Below are positions 45,826 through 53,891 of a stretch of 64,000 bases of DNA, piece by piece. Position 1 is the stretch's first letter. Every line of letters begins with the position of its first letter. Below the pieces are notes generated by a model. The model saw only the letters and a program-made list of their open reading frames with translations, was not told the DNA's origin and ran no database searches. Origin of the DNA: AP-15 sp963846635 (GTDB lineage Bacteria > Pseudomonadota > Alphaproteobacteria > ATCC43930 > CGMCC-115725); the NCBI GenBank assembly GCA_963846635.1, contig CAWJXM010000003.1, forward strand, positions 1 through 64,000, read 5' to 3'. Made by a program: the position numbers and the translations under genes.

Positions 45826-46200
45826 ATGAACGACCAATCTCCCCGCATCGACGATTATCACGCGCATGTCTATTACGATCGCGACAGCCGTGCGACCGCC
45901 GAGCAGCTGGCCAAGGTGGTCACCGACAAGTTCGCCGTCGAACTCGGCGGTTTTTTCGACGAGCCGATCGGGCCGCACCCCGTCGCAAACCTGCAGATCA
46001 TCTTCTCGACGGCGGAATTCGCGTCGGTGGTGCCCTGGCTCATGCTGAACCGCCGCGGCCTTAGCGTGCTGATCCATCCGCTGACCGACAACTCGGTTCG
46101 CGACCACGACACCGACTGCGCGTGGCTCGGCACGCCGGTGCCGTTGAAGCTCCACGTCCTGAGCCGGGCTTATCGTCCCGAGCTTTTGCCGTCAGCCTGA
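45826..46200 (+). CDS. DOPA 4,5-dioxygenase-family protein
   Basis: 124 residues. Short ferredoxin-like-fold family: DDYHAHVYYD at the start, EPIGPHPVANLQI, then SVLIHPLTDNSVRDHDTDCA and WLGTPVPLKL. The conserved His of HAHVYY, GPHP and IHPLT are the presumed metal ligands. Family members include extradiol cleavage of DOPA in fungi; bacterial members are mostly uncharacterised. It is 16 bases upstream of padR, same operon, behind the operator described above. Confidence 0.85.
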   Translation: MNDQSPRIDDYHAHVYYDRDSRATAEQLAKVVTDKFAVELGGFFDEPIGPHPVANLQIIFSTAEFASVVPWLMLNRRGLSVLIHPLTDNSVRDHDTDCAWLGTPVPLKLHVLSRAYRPELLPSA

Positions 46201-46216
46201 ATAGGGGAACCTGCGG

Positions 46217-46786
46217 ATGTTCGGACATCGACACGGCGACCGTCACGCCCGCGGCGGCATGTTCGGCATGGGTGGCGGTCGCTTTGGCGGCCATCATCAT
46301 GGCGGCGGTGGTCGCGGTGGCCGGCTCGGCCGGTTTTTTGACCACGGCGATCTGCGTTACGTGCTGCTCGGCCTCATCGCCGAGCGGCCGCGCCACGGGT
46401 ACGAGCTGATCAAGGCCATCGAGGAGAAATTCGGCGGTATGTACAGCCCGAGCCCCGGCGTCATCTACCCGACGCTGACCTTGCTTGAAGAGCTTGGCTA
46501 CATCAGGCCGGACAGCGTCGAGGGTCCGCGCAAACAGTTCGTTATCACACCAGAAGGGGCGGCGTTCCTCGCCGCCAACCAGGCAGTCGTCGACCAGATC
46601 TTCGCCCGCATGGCGGAGGTCAGCGATGTCTATGCCGGCGGCCCAGCGCCGGAAATCCGCCGGGCGATGCACAATCTCGAGGCCGCGCTGACGATCCGGC
46701 TCGGGCACGGTCCACTGACCGCCGATCAGGTGCGCGCTGTTACGGCCGTCCTGGATCGCGCCGCAAGCGAGATCGAGCAGAACTGA
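46217..46786 (+). CDS. PadR-family transcriptional regulator
   Basis: 189 residues. The first 40 are Gly/His-rich (GGRFGGHHHGGGGRGG), seen in one PadR subclass and possibly metal-binding. The winged helix follows (YVLLGLIAERPRHGYELIKA, PSPGVIYPTLTLLEELGYI) and a C-terminal dimer helix. It probably represses its own operon with the dioxygenase gene, through the TTTCGATAT-type repeats upstream. Confidence 0.88.
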   Translation: MFGHRHGDRHARGGMFGMGGGRFGGHHHGGGGRGGRLGRFFDHGDLRYVLLGLIAERPRHGYELIKAIEEKFGGMYSPSPGVIYPTLTLLEELGYIRPDSVEGPRKQFVITPEGAAFLAANQAVVDQIFARMAEVSDVYAGGPAPEIRRAMHNLEAALTIRLGHGPLTADQVRAVTAVLDRAASEIEQN

Positions 46787-46867
46787 CCTCCACGCGGCTC
46801 CAACGCGCCGCAGCGAGCGGCGGTATTGGGGTTTCGACCGGTTCCACGATTGGCATCGCTGCGAACC

Positions 46868-48163
46868 TCAACTGGCGAGACGTGGACTCGCACGAGACGG
46901 CCGCACGTGCTCGCCGAGTGTGCCGCGCACCAGCGCCAGAGCCGCCACTGCCCCGACCAGCGCCAGCGCACCGGCGACAACGAAGGCGGCGTTGAAACTG
47001 CCAGTTGCGGCAATGACATAGCCGGTCACGATCGGCGCCAGTAGGCCGAAGGTATTGCCGCCCAGGACAAGAAAGGCCGTAGCCCGCCCTGCATCGCCGG
47101 GCGAACGCAGCAGATCGGCGACCAGGGCGCCGTTGGCGGCCGGCCCGACATGGGCGGCTGATACCGCAATCGTGATCAGAGTGATGACTGCGGCGAGTGA
47201 CTGGACAAAAGGGATCGCTAGGCCCGCAGCCATAAACAGCAGGCTGAGCACCACCAGATAGCGGCGGCTGCCGCCGCGCACCGCTTCGGCGGTGAGCATC
47301 CTGTCGCCGGCCCAATTGGCGACGACGCCGATAACGGTGGAGATCAGGAACGGTATCGCGGTGTAGATGCCGGAGTTCAAGATCGATAGGTGCCGTGCGG
47401 TTTGCAGGTAATTCGGCAGCCAGGAAATATAGAGATAGCCGGTATAGACGAGGCAGCCCTGCGAGATGAACAAGCCCCACATCGCCGGGCAGCGGATCAG
47501 CCCGAGATAGCCGACGCCGCTGTGGCTCGGCGGCGTGATGCCGGCGTCGCGCCCGGCGAGGATGTGGTCGCGCTCGGCTGGGGGCAGCCACCCGGTCTTT
47601 TCCGGTGTCGAGACCAGTGCCGTCCAGACCGCTACCCAAACAAATCCGACCGCGCCGGTGATGATAAAGGACCAGCGCCACGACAATGTCTCGATCAGCC
47701 AGGCGACGGCCGGCGCGCCGAGTGCAAGCCCGAGGGTGGACCCGCAAGAGATCGCGGCAATCGCGGTGCCGCGCTCGGTATAGGGCGACCATAACCGGAC
47801 GCTGCTATAGGAAATCGGAGCGAACGGCGCCTCGCCGACGCCCAGACCGAGCCGCACCATCAACATTGCCACGAAGCTGCCGACCAGTCCGGTGGCCATC
47901 TGCGCTGTCGACCATACTACGGTCGCAACCGAGGCGATGACATGCGGGCCCCAGCGGTCGATCAGCCGCCCGCCGGGCAGCATCATCAGCACATAGGCCC
48001 ACAGAAACGAGGAGAACAGATAACCGAGCGCAATCGGCGACAGCCCGAATTCGTGCGCTATCGGCTTGCCCGCAACCGACATGTTGACGCGATCGAGATA
48101 GGCAATGGCGCTGAACAGAAACAGCAGGAAAAAGACCCAATATCGGCGGTGCGTCGTTCGCAT
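46868..48163 (-). CDS. MFS transporter, ACS-like family
   Basis: 431 residues from ATG 48163 (GAGGAG upstream); a longer start at 48235 has no such site. Twelve helices; FSAIAYLDRVNMSVAGKPIA carries the D-R-x-N signature, and GLGVGEAPFAPISYSSVRLW the following motif. It is a proton-symport importer of an organic anion such as a sugar acid. It converges on padR. Confidence 0.88.
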   Translation of the reverse strand: MRTTHRRYWVFFLLFLFSAIAYLDRVNMSVAGKPIAHEFGLSPIALGYLFSSFLWAYVLMMLPGGRLIDRWGPHVIASVATVVWSTAQMATGLVGSFVAMLMVRLGLGVGEAPFAPISYSSVRLWSPYTERGTAIAAISCGSTLGLALGAPAVAWLIETLSWRWSFIITGAVGFVWVAVWTALVSTPEKTGWLPPAERDHILAGRDAGITPPSHSGVGYLGLIRCPAMWGLFISQGCLVYTGYLYISWLPNYLQTARHLSILNSGIYTAIPFLISTVIGVVANWAGDRMLTAEAVRGGSRRYLVVLSLLFMAAGLAIPFVQSLAAVITLITIAVSAAHVGPAANGALVADLLRSPGDAGRATAFLVLGGNTFGLLAPIVTGYVIAATGSFNAAFVVAGALALVGAVAALALVRGTLGEHVRPSRASPRLAS

Positions 48164-48339
48164 CGATGCGCTCCTCTTTTTTTCGTCGCCCGCGACAAGC
48201 GTGCGGTTTGGCGTGGCCACGCCGCGCATATTCATAACCCAGAGAAGCGTTTGTACGGCTTTTTGAGTGATACGGGGTGTCGGCTCACGAGGCGCTCGCC
48301 GACCGCTTCAAGCGGTCCGGGGGCCACCGAAGCATCGGT

Positions 48340-48804
48340 TCAGCAGCGTCCGTCGGGGCGAAGCGGCGGATCGCGGACCAAGATTTCAGTACGGCCGAGC
48401 AGAGGGACACCACGATAAACCCGCGCTGTGATGATGGTCGGCGAGGTCAGCTCTGCGGTCAGATTGTAAGTAATGCCGTCTTTCGGGTCGTAAAGCCAGC
48501 CGCTGGACCAATGATCCTGCCCACTAGCTTGCATTCCCCAGATGATTGTGAGACCGCATAAGTGCCGCTGACGCAGCGCCGGATCGGGGTTGCGATCGTC
48601 GAGATCAGGCTGCCCGGCCGGATTATCCGGTCGCAACAGCCAGACAATTTTACCGCAGAGCAAACCGCTACAGTCGAAGATCTGAAGGGCTACTCTATTG
48701 GCGAACATCCACGTCCCGCTTGGCACTGCGGATGATGCCGTGGTCGCGGCGACAGTCGTTAGCATCAGGATTGCGCAGGCGCCGCAAAACGACTGCTTTG
48801 CCAT
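48340..48804 (-). CDS. DUF2147-family exported protein
   Basis: 154 residues from ATG 48804 or 158 from GTG 48816. Signal peptide (CGACAILMLTTVAATTASSA), then the DUF2147 pattern: GTWMFANRVALQIFDCSGLL, CGKIVWL, PALRQRHLCGLTIIWGM and GWLYDPKDGITYNLTAEL, ending RVYRGVPLLGRTEIL. A periplasmic calycin-like beta-barrel of unknown role. Confidence 0.8.
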   Translation of the reverse strand: MAKQSFCGACAILMLTTVAATTASSAVPSGTWMFANRVALQIFDCSGLLCGKIVWLLRPDNPAGQPDLDDRNPDPALRQRHLCGLTIIWGMQASGQDHWSSGWLYDPKDGITYNLTAELTSPTIITARVYRGVPLLGRTEILVRDPPLRPDGRC

Positions 48805-48837
48805 GACAGCATCCACGAGCAGAGTTTTATTGCTTGT

Positions 48838-49104
48838 TCAGAGGTCTCGTTCGCCTGCGTGGATCTCCACGTCGATCTCTGCCGGCGCTAGCTTGTCGGG
48901 CCCGCGCTGCTTGGCGCCAGTCCAGGCTTTCTCGAGCCAGTCAGGCGGCGGTGCCACAGTACGGATAAAATCTTGCACACTCATGATCACGACGGCGGGC
49001 TCGCCGCGACGGTCGACAATAAAGCGTTCGTTGTTCTTGGTGGCGAGATCCATAATCTGGCCGAACTGGGTTCGAGCGATGTGGGCGTCGATGCGGCGGT
49101 TCAT
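48838..49104 (-). CDS. Phd/YefM-family antitoxin, orphan
   Basis: 88 residues from ATG 49104 (GGAAG upstream). Phd fold: AHIARTQFGQIMDLATKNNE, RFIVDRRGEPAVVIMSVQDF, then a C-terminal tail that would wrap a toxin. The next gene downstream encodes a DUF2147 protein, not a toxin, so the partner is missing here. Confidence 0.7.
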   Translation of the reverse strand: MNRRIDAHIARTQFGQIMDLATKNNERFIVDRRGEPAVVIMSVQDFIRTVAPPPDWLEKAWTGAKQRGPDKLAPAEIDVEIHAGERDL

Positions 49105-49140
49105 GGCGACTTCCATGCATGAATTGATCAATTGATGCAT

Positions 49141-49499
49141 TCATTAACGCTGTATCACTCAAACTTCAAGATATAAAAAGAGTGCCCCATAACAAGCTCA
49201 CATGGGGTGTTTGAGGTCAAGGCCTGTTATTTCAGCATAGTGCTTTCTCTTTGCCGCTTGGATCCAGAGCGTGAGCCCGTCTTTGCCATGCGGTCCCGGT
49301 GACCGCATCACCTCACATCCGGTCGAGCGGTCGGGCTCGGACCATAATCCCTCATGCTCGAGGGCATCGGGCTCGGGGTGGCGGGACCATCCTTTTTCGC
49401 GGCATTTTGCGGCCATGGGGCAAGTCTCGGTCACCGCCCGCCCGGATCCGGCGAAGCCGTCGCGTTCAGCTTCGCGGGATGGCAAGTTGGGTTATCGGA
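49141..49499 (-). other. Non-coding 3' flank of the IS110 transposase
   Basis: About 300 bp that follow the transposase stop and belong to, or border, the IS110 element. A 95-codon frame (49198-49485) crosses it without known domain. In IS1111-type elements the recombination-guiding (bridge) RNA is made from this position, so it may hold a structured RNA; I could not fold it. Confidence 0.35.
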
Positions 49500-50663
49500 T
49501 CACGCCGCCTTGAGGGTGGCGCCCTCCGGAACGATGCCTTGCGTAACATAGCGCCACAGGGCGACGAGCAGCTTGCGGGCCAAGGCCACGATAGCGATGC
49601 GCCGGACCCGTCCCTTCGCGGTGCCGACCCGATTGTGGAACCAGCGGCTCAAGGCCGAGTTCGGCTGATGACGCAGCCAAAACCAGGCGATTTCGATCAT
49701 GACGCGCCGCAAGCGGTGATTGCCGGCCTTGGAGATGCCCTGGTCCCGGTCGGTCCCGCCGCTCTGCCAAGGGCTCGGCGCCAGTCCGGCGTAAGCGGCT
49801 ACTTGGCGCCGGTTGGTGAAGCTGCGGAACAACCCCTCGAGCCAGACAAGCGAGGCGAATTCGATCCCCACGCCCTTGAGCTTGATCAGCAGCGTGCTCG
49901 GGTTTGTCCGTTCCGTCGTCTGCGTGCGCACCAATGCGTCACGTGCCCGCTCGACGGTGGCGAGCTGGGTCGCCACCACGTCGATCCGGGCCAGCTCCCG
50001 GCGGATTTCGGCTTTGAGCCGTTCCGGCAGCGGGCGCCCATCGCCGGTCCGCAGCGCATCGAGACGATCGAGACGATCGGGCTTCAATGGATCGTATCCC
50101 CGGATGCCCTGCCCGCTGAGCAGTCCTTTGATCCGATTGGTGTGCTGGATACGCTCCTTGAGCAAGGTGCCGCGCTCCCGTGACAGGCGCCGCTGATCTT
50201 CCTCTTCCGGACTTGGCGGCCGAACCATGGAGCAGACCCGCCGCTCCCCGCGCGCCCAGGCCATCAGCGTCCGTAACAGGCTCACGCCGTCGATCGCATC
50301 CGTCTTGGCGCGCCGATGGCGCCGGGCAACCGCAATCGAGGCCGCGTCGACGACATGGCTCTCGATCCCGTTTTGGACAAGCAGGCGATGAATCCAAAAG
50401 CCGTCCAGTCCGGCCTCCTGAATGACCACAACCTTCACCGCGACGCCGCGGCGCTGCTCGGCTTTCGCTTTCAAGCGCGCAAGAAGGATGAGCAGCGAAC
50501 CGCCGTCACCGCCGGCAACGATATGCTGGGAAAACTTCTCCTCACCCGGACTGTTGGCGGTCACCAGCCACTTCGCTTTGCTCAATTCGAGCGAGGCGAA
50601 CAGCGTGTTAGAGTGATCTCGGACGGTAGTCTCGACAATGGTTGCGGGGGTCTCGGTCTGCAT
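49500..50663 (-). CDS. IS110-family transposase
   Basis: 387 residues. N-terminal RuvC-like DEDD domain (FASLELSKAKWLV, VVIQEAGLDGFW, ARRHRRAKTDAIDGVSLLRT) and C-terminal transposase_20 domain (GVGIEFASLVWLEG, YAGLAPSPWQSGGTDRDQGI) with the probable catalytic Ser. These enzymes use an element-encoded bridge RNA, give no clear inverted repeats or target duplications, and leave borders hard to see. Intact. Confidence 0.9.
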   Translation of the reverse strand: MQTETPATIVETTVRDHSNTLFASLELSKAKWLVTANSPGEEKFSQHIVAGGDGGSLLILLARLKAKAEQRRGVAVKVVVIQEAGLDGFWIHRLLVQNGIESHVVDAASIAVARRHRRAKTDAIDGVSLLRTLMAWARGERRVCSMVRPPSPEEEDQRRLSRERGTLLKERIQHTNRIKGLLSGQGIRGYDPLKPDRLDRLDALRTGDGRPLPERLKAEIRRELARIDVVATQLATVERARDALVRTQTTERTNPSTLLIKLKGVGIEFASLVWLEGLFRSFTNRRQVAAYAGLAPSPWQSGGTDRDQGISKAGNHRLRRVMIEIAWFWLRHQPNSALSRWFHNRVGTAKGRVRRIAIVALARKLLVALWRYVTQGIVPEGATLKAA

Positions 50664-50782
50664 CGGGGGCCTCCATGCTGGTGTGTGGAAGCTCAGCCTA
50701 CCAACTCAGGCGACCGTCCACCCGCATAGGATCTTTATGGGTCATAAATTCACCTTGGCATGATTATGGCCAAAATGCGCAA

Positions 50783-50834
50783 ATTACGCGATAAGATCAT
50801 ATTGCGTAATAACAGTAATTCATGTATATTACGT
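50783..50834 (+). promoter_or_regulatory. Candidate operator repeats upstream of the antitoxin gene
   Basis: ATTACGC (50783-50789), GCGTAAT (50804-50810) and ATTACGT (50828-50834) form alternating inverted half-sites in an AT-rich promoter, the usual arrangement for Phd autoregulation. Confidence 0.5.
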
Positions 50835-50858
50835 GATATATGAAAGTGAGGGCATGCC

Positions 50859-51128
50859 ATGGACACCCCCATCCCGGCTTCCGAGTTCACCCGCAATTTC
50901 GGCCGCTACCGCATGCGGGCACAGCGCGAAGCGGTTGCCGTCTCCAGCCATGGCCAGATCACCGGCTACTTTATTGGCCCCGACGACTATGAGGAGTTCA
51001 GACGCTTTCGCGAAAGCCGCCACAGCTTTGCCACTGCTGAGCTGCGCGAGGAAAAGATCGAAGCGATCCGCAGCTCGGACATGGATGAGCGGCACGCCGA
51101 TCTCGACAAGCTGCTCGATCCCCAATAA
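50859..51128 (+). CDS. Phd/YefM-family antitoxin
   Basis: 89 residues from ATG 50859 (GTGAGGG upstream). PIPASEFTRNFGRYRMRAQR and VAVSSHGQITGYFIGPDDYE are the Phd DNA-binding fold; the C-terminal part is a charged toxin-binding helix. CGGAGG and a second ATG (51138) follow its stop, as in an operon with a toxin, but after MPTS the sequence turns into an IS982 fragment. The toxin is lost, leaving the antitoxin with its operator. Confidence 0.8.
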   Translation: MDTPIPASEFTRNFGRYRMRAQREAVAVSSHGQITGYFIGPDDYEEFRRFRESRHSFATAELREEKIEAIRSSDMDERHADLDKLLDPQ

Positions 51129-51137
51129 CGGAGGCCT

Positions 51138-51304
51138 ATGCCAACCTCGAAATCCGAAATGGGGTTTGAGAATTCACGCCACAGGTCGGTGATCAACGCC
51201 ATGGTCTATGTCCTATCCTGCCTCGTCGCCTATGCTTTCAGGCCAGGCAAGCCTTCCATCTCGCTCACAAGCTAACGCCTCGAGGCGTATCCATAGTTGG
51301 GGTT
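51138..51304 (+). mobile_element. Toxin start followed by IS982 3' fragment
   Basis: The first codons (ATGCCAACCTCG) follow the ribosome site, and from about 51149 the sequence equals the 3' part of the IS982 at 5922-6060, including the terminal AACCCCAACTATGGATA-type end (inward from 51304). About 155 bp remain; the toxin body is gone. Confidence 0.75.
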
Positions 51305-51884
51305 ACTTACATTCGGCAACACCGCCCTGTCCCGCCTCGGTAACGATCAGATCCATCGGGATATCGAAGGGCTGAGGGTGGATCGTTTCGAGTTGCTGGA
51401 ATTCAAATCCAACGCCGATGGCGAACGGGCGCGGCGTCAATGCCGCCAGCGTGCGATCGAAATAGCCGCCGCCATAACCAAGCCGATAGGAACTGCGATC
51501 AAAGCCGACGAGCGGCGCAAGAACCATCGCCGGTACCACGATCTCGCGCTTTTCTGGGATTGGGATGTCCCATACCCCACTGACAAGGTTCTCGCCCGGT
51601 CGCCAGGTGCGATATTCGAGCGGCCCACGCCTGTCGATAACCACCGGCAACGCCACCACCCGCCCAGCGGCGACAAATCTTTCGATCAGCGGTTGCGGGT
51701 CGAACTCGGCACGAAACGGCCAATAAACGCCGAGCACACCCGGCCGCTCAGTCAGCAATGATCGCAGCTCGGCGGTGATCCGCTCGCCCCATTCTCGCCG
51801 GACCGCGGGCGATAATCCCATGCGCCGTGTAATCAAGCGGGCGCGCTCTAGCCGACGCCAAGCCTTGACCTCGGTCGCATCCAC
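51303..51884 (-). CDS. 5-formyltetrahydrofolate cyclo-ligase
   Basis: 193 residues. ATP-dependent conversion of 5-formyl- to 5,10-methenyl-THF in one-carbon metabolism. Features: WRRLERARLITRRMGLS near the start, GVYWPFRAEFDP, and the nucleotide loop LGYGGGYFDRTLA. It ends MDLIVTEAGQGGVAECK with its stop within the terminal bases of the IS982 fragment, so the native C-terminus might have been slightly longer. Confidence 0.9.
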   Translation of the reverse strand: MDATEVKAWRRLERARLITRRMGLSPAVRREWGERITAELRSLLTERPGVLGVYWPFRAEFDPQPLIERFVAAGRVVALPVVIDRRGPLEYRTWRPGENLVSGVWDIPIPEKREIVVPAMVLAPLVGFDRSSYRLGYGGGYFDRTLAALTPRPFAIGVGFEFQQLETIHPQPFDIPMDLIVTEAGQGGVAECK

Positions 51885-52007
51885 TCTAAGCGCTCCGTTG
51901 AAATTGCGAGTGCTCTACCCAGCACTCTGTGGTTTTGATCTGTGCACTATTCGATCGCTCGACACATCGCGTCCGTGCTGTGGAAACGAGCAGCTACATC
52001 GATCGAC

Positions 52008-52523
52008 TCAAGCGGTGCCGGCGTCATGGCCCGCAACGTTGCCGGCAAGGGCGATGTTGGCTTCGTGCGATTGCAGCATTTCGGCAAGATCGGCATGTAG
52101 CTGATCGCTGCGCACGCGGGGCAGTATTTCGCGAAGCTTTCGCACCACCCAGGCCTGGCCGCGATTGAGGAAGGTGATGCGCTCCCCAAGATCCGCTATG
52201 GCCATTGCCTTAGCGTAGAAAGCGCCAACCTTCAGCGATGGTGCTTCGCCGAGCACCCTGACGTGATCGGCCAACACGCCACACCAGTGTGCTTCGTCAT
52301 GCTGAATGCGCCGCATTAACTCGGCGATCGGGCCACTGCCGGCAGCCCGTGCGCTATCGAGCGTGACCCGCGCCCCGGCGTGCTCGGCCTCGAGCAGTTC
52401 ATTCAGCAAGGCGGTCAGTTCGTCCTTACCGATGTAGCCCATATAAGCATCGTCAGCCTCATGCATCGAGCAGGCGGGTGAGCTGAGCTTGACGGTTGCT
52501 TTGTCATTCGAGCGATTTGTCAT
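52008..52523 (-). CDS. Ferritin-like DUF6306-type protein
   Basis: 171 residues. A four-helix pattern with ferritin-like acidic/His positions: TALLNELLEAEHAGARVTLD, RRIQHDEAHWCGVLADHV, RITFLNRGQAWVVRKLREIL and LAEMLQSHEANIALA. Family assignment to DUF6306 is recalled. It overlaps the preceding gene by 20 bases, the third member of the NO-linked operon. Iron binding is inferred, not shown. Confidence 0.7.
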   Translation of the reverse strand: MTNRSNDKATVKLSSPACSMHEADDAYMGYIGKDELTALLNELLEAEHAGARVTLDSARAAGSGPIAELMRRIQHDEAHWCGVLADHVRVLGEAPSLKVGAFYAKAMAIADLGERITFLNRGQAWVVRKLREILPRVRSDQLHADLAEMLQSHEANIALAGNVAGHDAGTA

Positions 52524-52809
52524 TAAGCATCTCCTGCAACGTCACGGACCAGGACCGGGCGCGATAGCGGAAGGTCAGCCGCACGCGGCCGGCATCATCG
52601 CCTTCGCCGCGTTCGACCACCCCATAGACGATGCCGCGTTTCATCTCCCGCCAGAAGACGTCGGGCGTGAGGCCAAGCTTTTTGGCAACGAACTCTGCTT
52701 CGACGAGGACATTATTTTTCGAAAGCGTGATCGCGTTGTAGGTTTGCCCGTCAGTGAAGTAATCGCCGATTGCGGCGATCCGTGGCGCGACGTCCTCCTC
52801 ACCGGACAT
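52504..52809 (-). CDS. DUF6522-type small protein
   Basis: 101 residues: AITLSKNNVLVEAEFVAKKL, LTPDVFWREMKRGIVYGVVE and RLTFRYRARSWSVTLQEML. Small cytoplasmic protein of the type found next to haemoglobin and NsrR genes in alphaproteobacteria. It overlaps the upstream haemoglobin stop by 11 bases and the downstream start by 20, so translation is coupled. Confidence 0.7.
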   Translation of the reverse strand: MSGEEDVAPRIAAIGDYFTDGQTYNAITLSKNNVLVEAEFVAKKLGLTPDVFWREMKRGIVYGVVERGEGDDAGRVRLTFRYRARSWSVTLQEMLNDKSLE

Positions 52810-53290
52810 CGTTTGCCTCCCGCCTCGACGGCAAGGTCAATGCCGGGCGCGCTCGCTTAAGGCTGATCTCTCCCTTGCGGGCCGCGATCCCCAGTTCCAG
52901 GCTATCGGCAATCCGCCGGGCCCGCCCGAGGAAGTAAGCCGCTGCAGCCGGCGGGCAGATGTCGCCTGCGGCCTCGGCGAAGATCTCCAGCCAGCGATCG
53001 AAATGCGGCGTATCGATAGGCAGGGGCAGGTGGGCCACCATCGGCTGGCCGTGATAGCGGCCACTCATCAGCACAACAGATGACCAGAATGCACAGATGC
53101 GGCTGAGATGACGCTCCCAGTCATGCACCTTGTTCTCGAAAATGGGTCCGATCAGCGGGTCGAGCCGGGCGCGGCCGTAGAAGGTTCGAACCAGCTGTTC
53201 GATCATCGGCCCGTCGATGCCGGTGCGCATGACGATGTCTGCGACGATCACATCGCGGCTGGGGAATGCGGCGTCCGTGGTAGCACTCAT
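52799..53290 (-). CDS. Group III truncated haemoglobin
   Basis: 163 residues from ATG 53290 (MSATTDAAFPSRD). Short globin with the class III pattern: EQLVRTFYGRARLDPLIGPI, HDWERHLSRICAFWSSVVLM, then RYHGQPMVAHLPLPIDTPHF, where the proximal His lies; the C-terminal helix is AAYFLGRARRIADSLE. These proteins are usually NO- or O2-related. It heads the leftward operon opposite nsrR and shares its operator. Confidence 0.85.
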   Translation of the reverse strand: MSATTDAAFPSRDVIVADIVMRTGIDGPMIEQLVRTFYGRARLDPLIGPIFENKVHDWERHLSRICAFWSSVVLMSGRYHGQPMVAHLPLPIDTPHFDRWLEIFAEAAGDICPPAAAAYFLGRARRIADSLELGIAARKGEISLKRARPALTLPSRREANDVR

Positions 53291-53344
53291 CCTTTGTTCT
53301 CGTGCGAGGAGCCTGAGAGAGGGCCGCGTGTTGCGTCCGAACAT

Positions 53345-53367
53345 AAGATGTATATAATATGAATGTT
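53345..53367 (+). promoter_or_regulatory. NsrR-type operator
   Basis: AAGATGTATATAATATGAAT then GTT matches the NsrR consensus AAGATGYATTTNAAATRCAT closely in the left arm and partly in the right. It lies between nsrR and the divergent haemoglobin gene, so NsrR probably represses both. Confidence 0.6.
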
Positions 53368-53411
53368 CTAGTCAATCGCGGATTACGACGCCTCCGGCCG
53401 GAGAACATGTC

Positions 53412-53891
53412 ATGCGTCTTACCCTGTGGACCGACTATGCATTGCGCACGCTGATCTTCGTCGGCGCGAAGCGCGGCGGGTTCGCGACGATCGCCGAGAT
53501 TGCCGAGAGTTTCGATATTTCGAAGCCGCATCTGATGAAGGTCGTCAACAAACTGGGACGACAAGGCTATCTCGATACGGTTCGCGGCAAGGGCGGCGGG
53601 ATAAGGCTGGCGCGTACGCCCGCCGAGATCCGCGTCGGGGGGATCGTGCGCGAGACGGAAGAAGACCTCGCCGTGATGGGATGCCTCGCGGAGACCGGGT
53701 TTTGCCGGATCGAGGAATGCTGTGTGCTGCGGCGCGCGCTCCACGAGGCCACGCAGGCCTTTTTGCAGATTTTGGACGGCTACACCTTGGCCGATCTTCT
53801 GACTCCAGGCGCGTGGCTCGCCCACAGCTTGGGTCTCCAAGTCGAAGCGCGGTCCCCCGAAACGGACCCGGGCGCTGCCAGTCATGGATGA
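53412..53891 (+). CDS. nsrR: Rrf2-family NO-sensing repressor NsrR
   Basis: 159 residues. The winged helix (MRLTLWTDYALRTLIFVGAK, IAESFDISKPHLMKVVNKLG, TVRGKGGGIRLART) is followed by the cluster loop GCLAETGFCRIEECCVLRRA with three or four Cys for an iron-sulphur cluster sensitive to NO. Divergent from the trHb-III operon, with the operator above. It overlaps the next gene by eight bases (ATGGATGA). Confidence 0.9.
   Translation: MRLTLWTDYALRTLIFVGAKRGGFATIAEIAESFDISKPHLMKVVNKLGRQGYLDTVRGKGGGIRLARTPAEIRVGGIVRETEEDLAVMGCLAETGFCRIEECCVLRRALHEATQAFLQILDGYTLADLLTPGAWLAHSLGLQVEARSPETDPGAASHG

Noticed and set aside
46740..47792. 350-codon frame overlapping the MFS gene
   Set aside because: Arg-rich shadow frame; the ACS transporter frame carries all conserved motifs.
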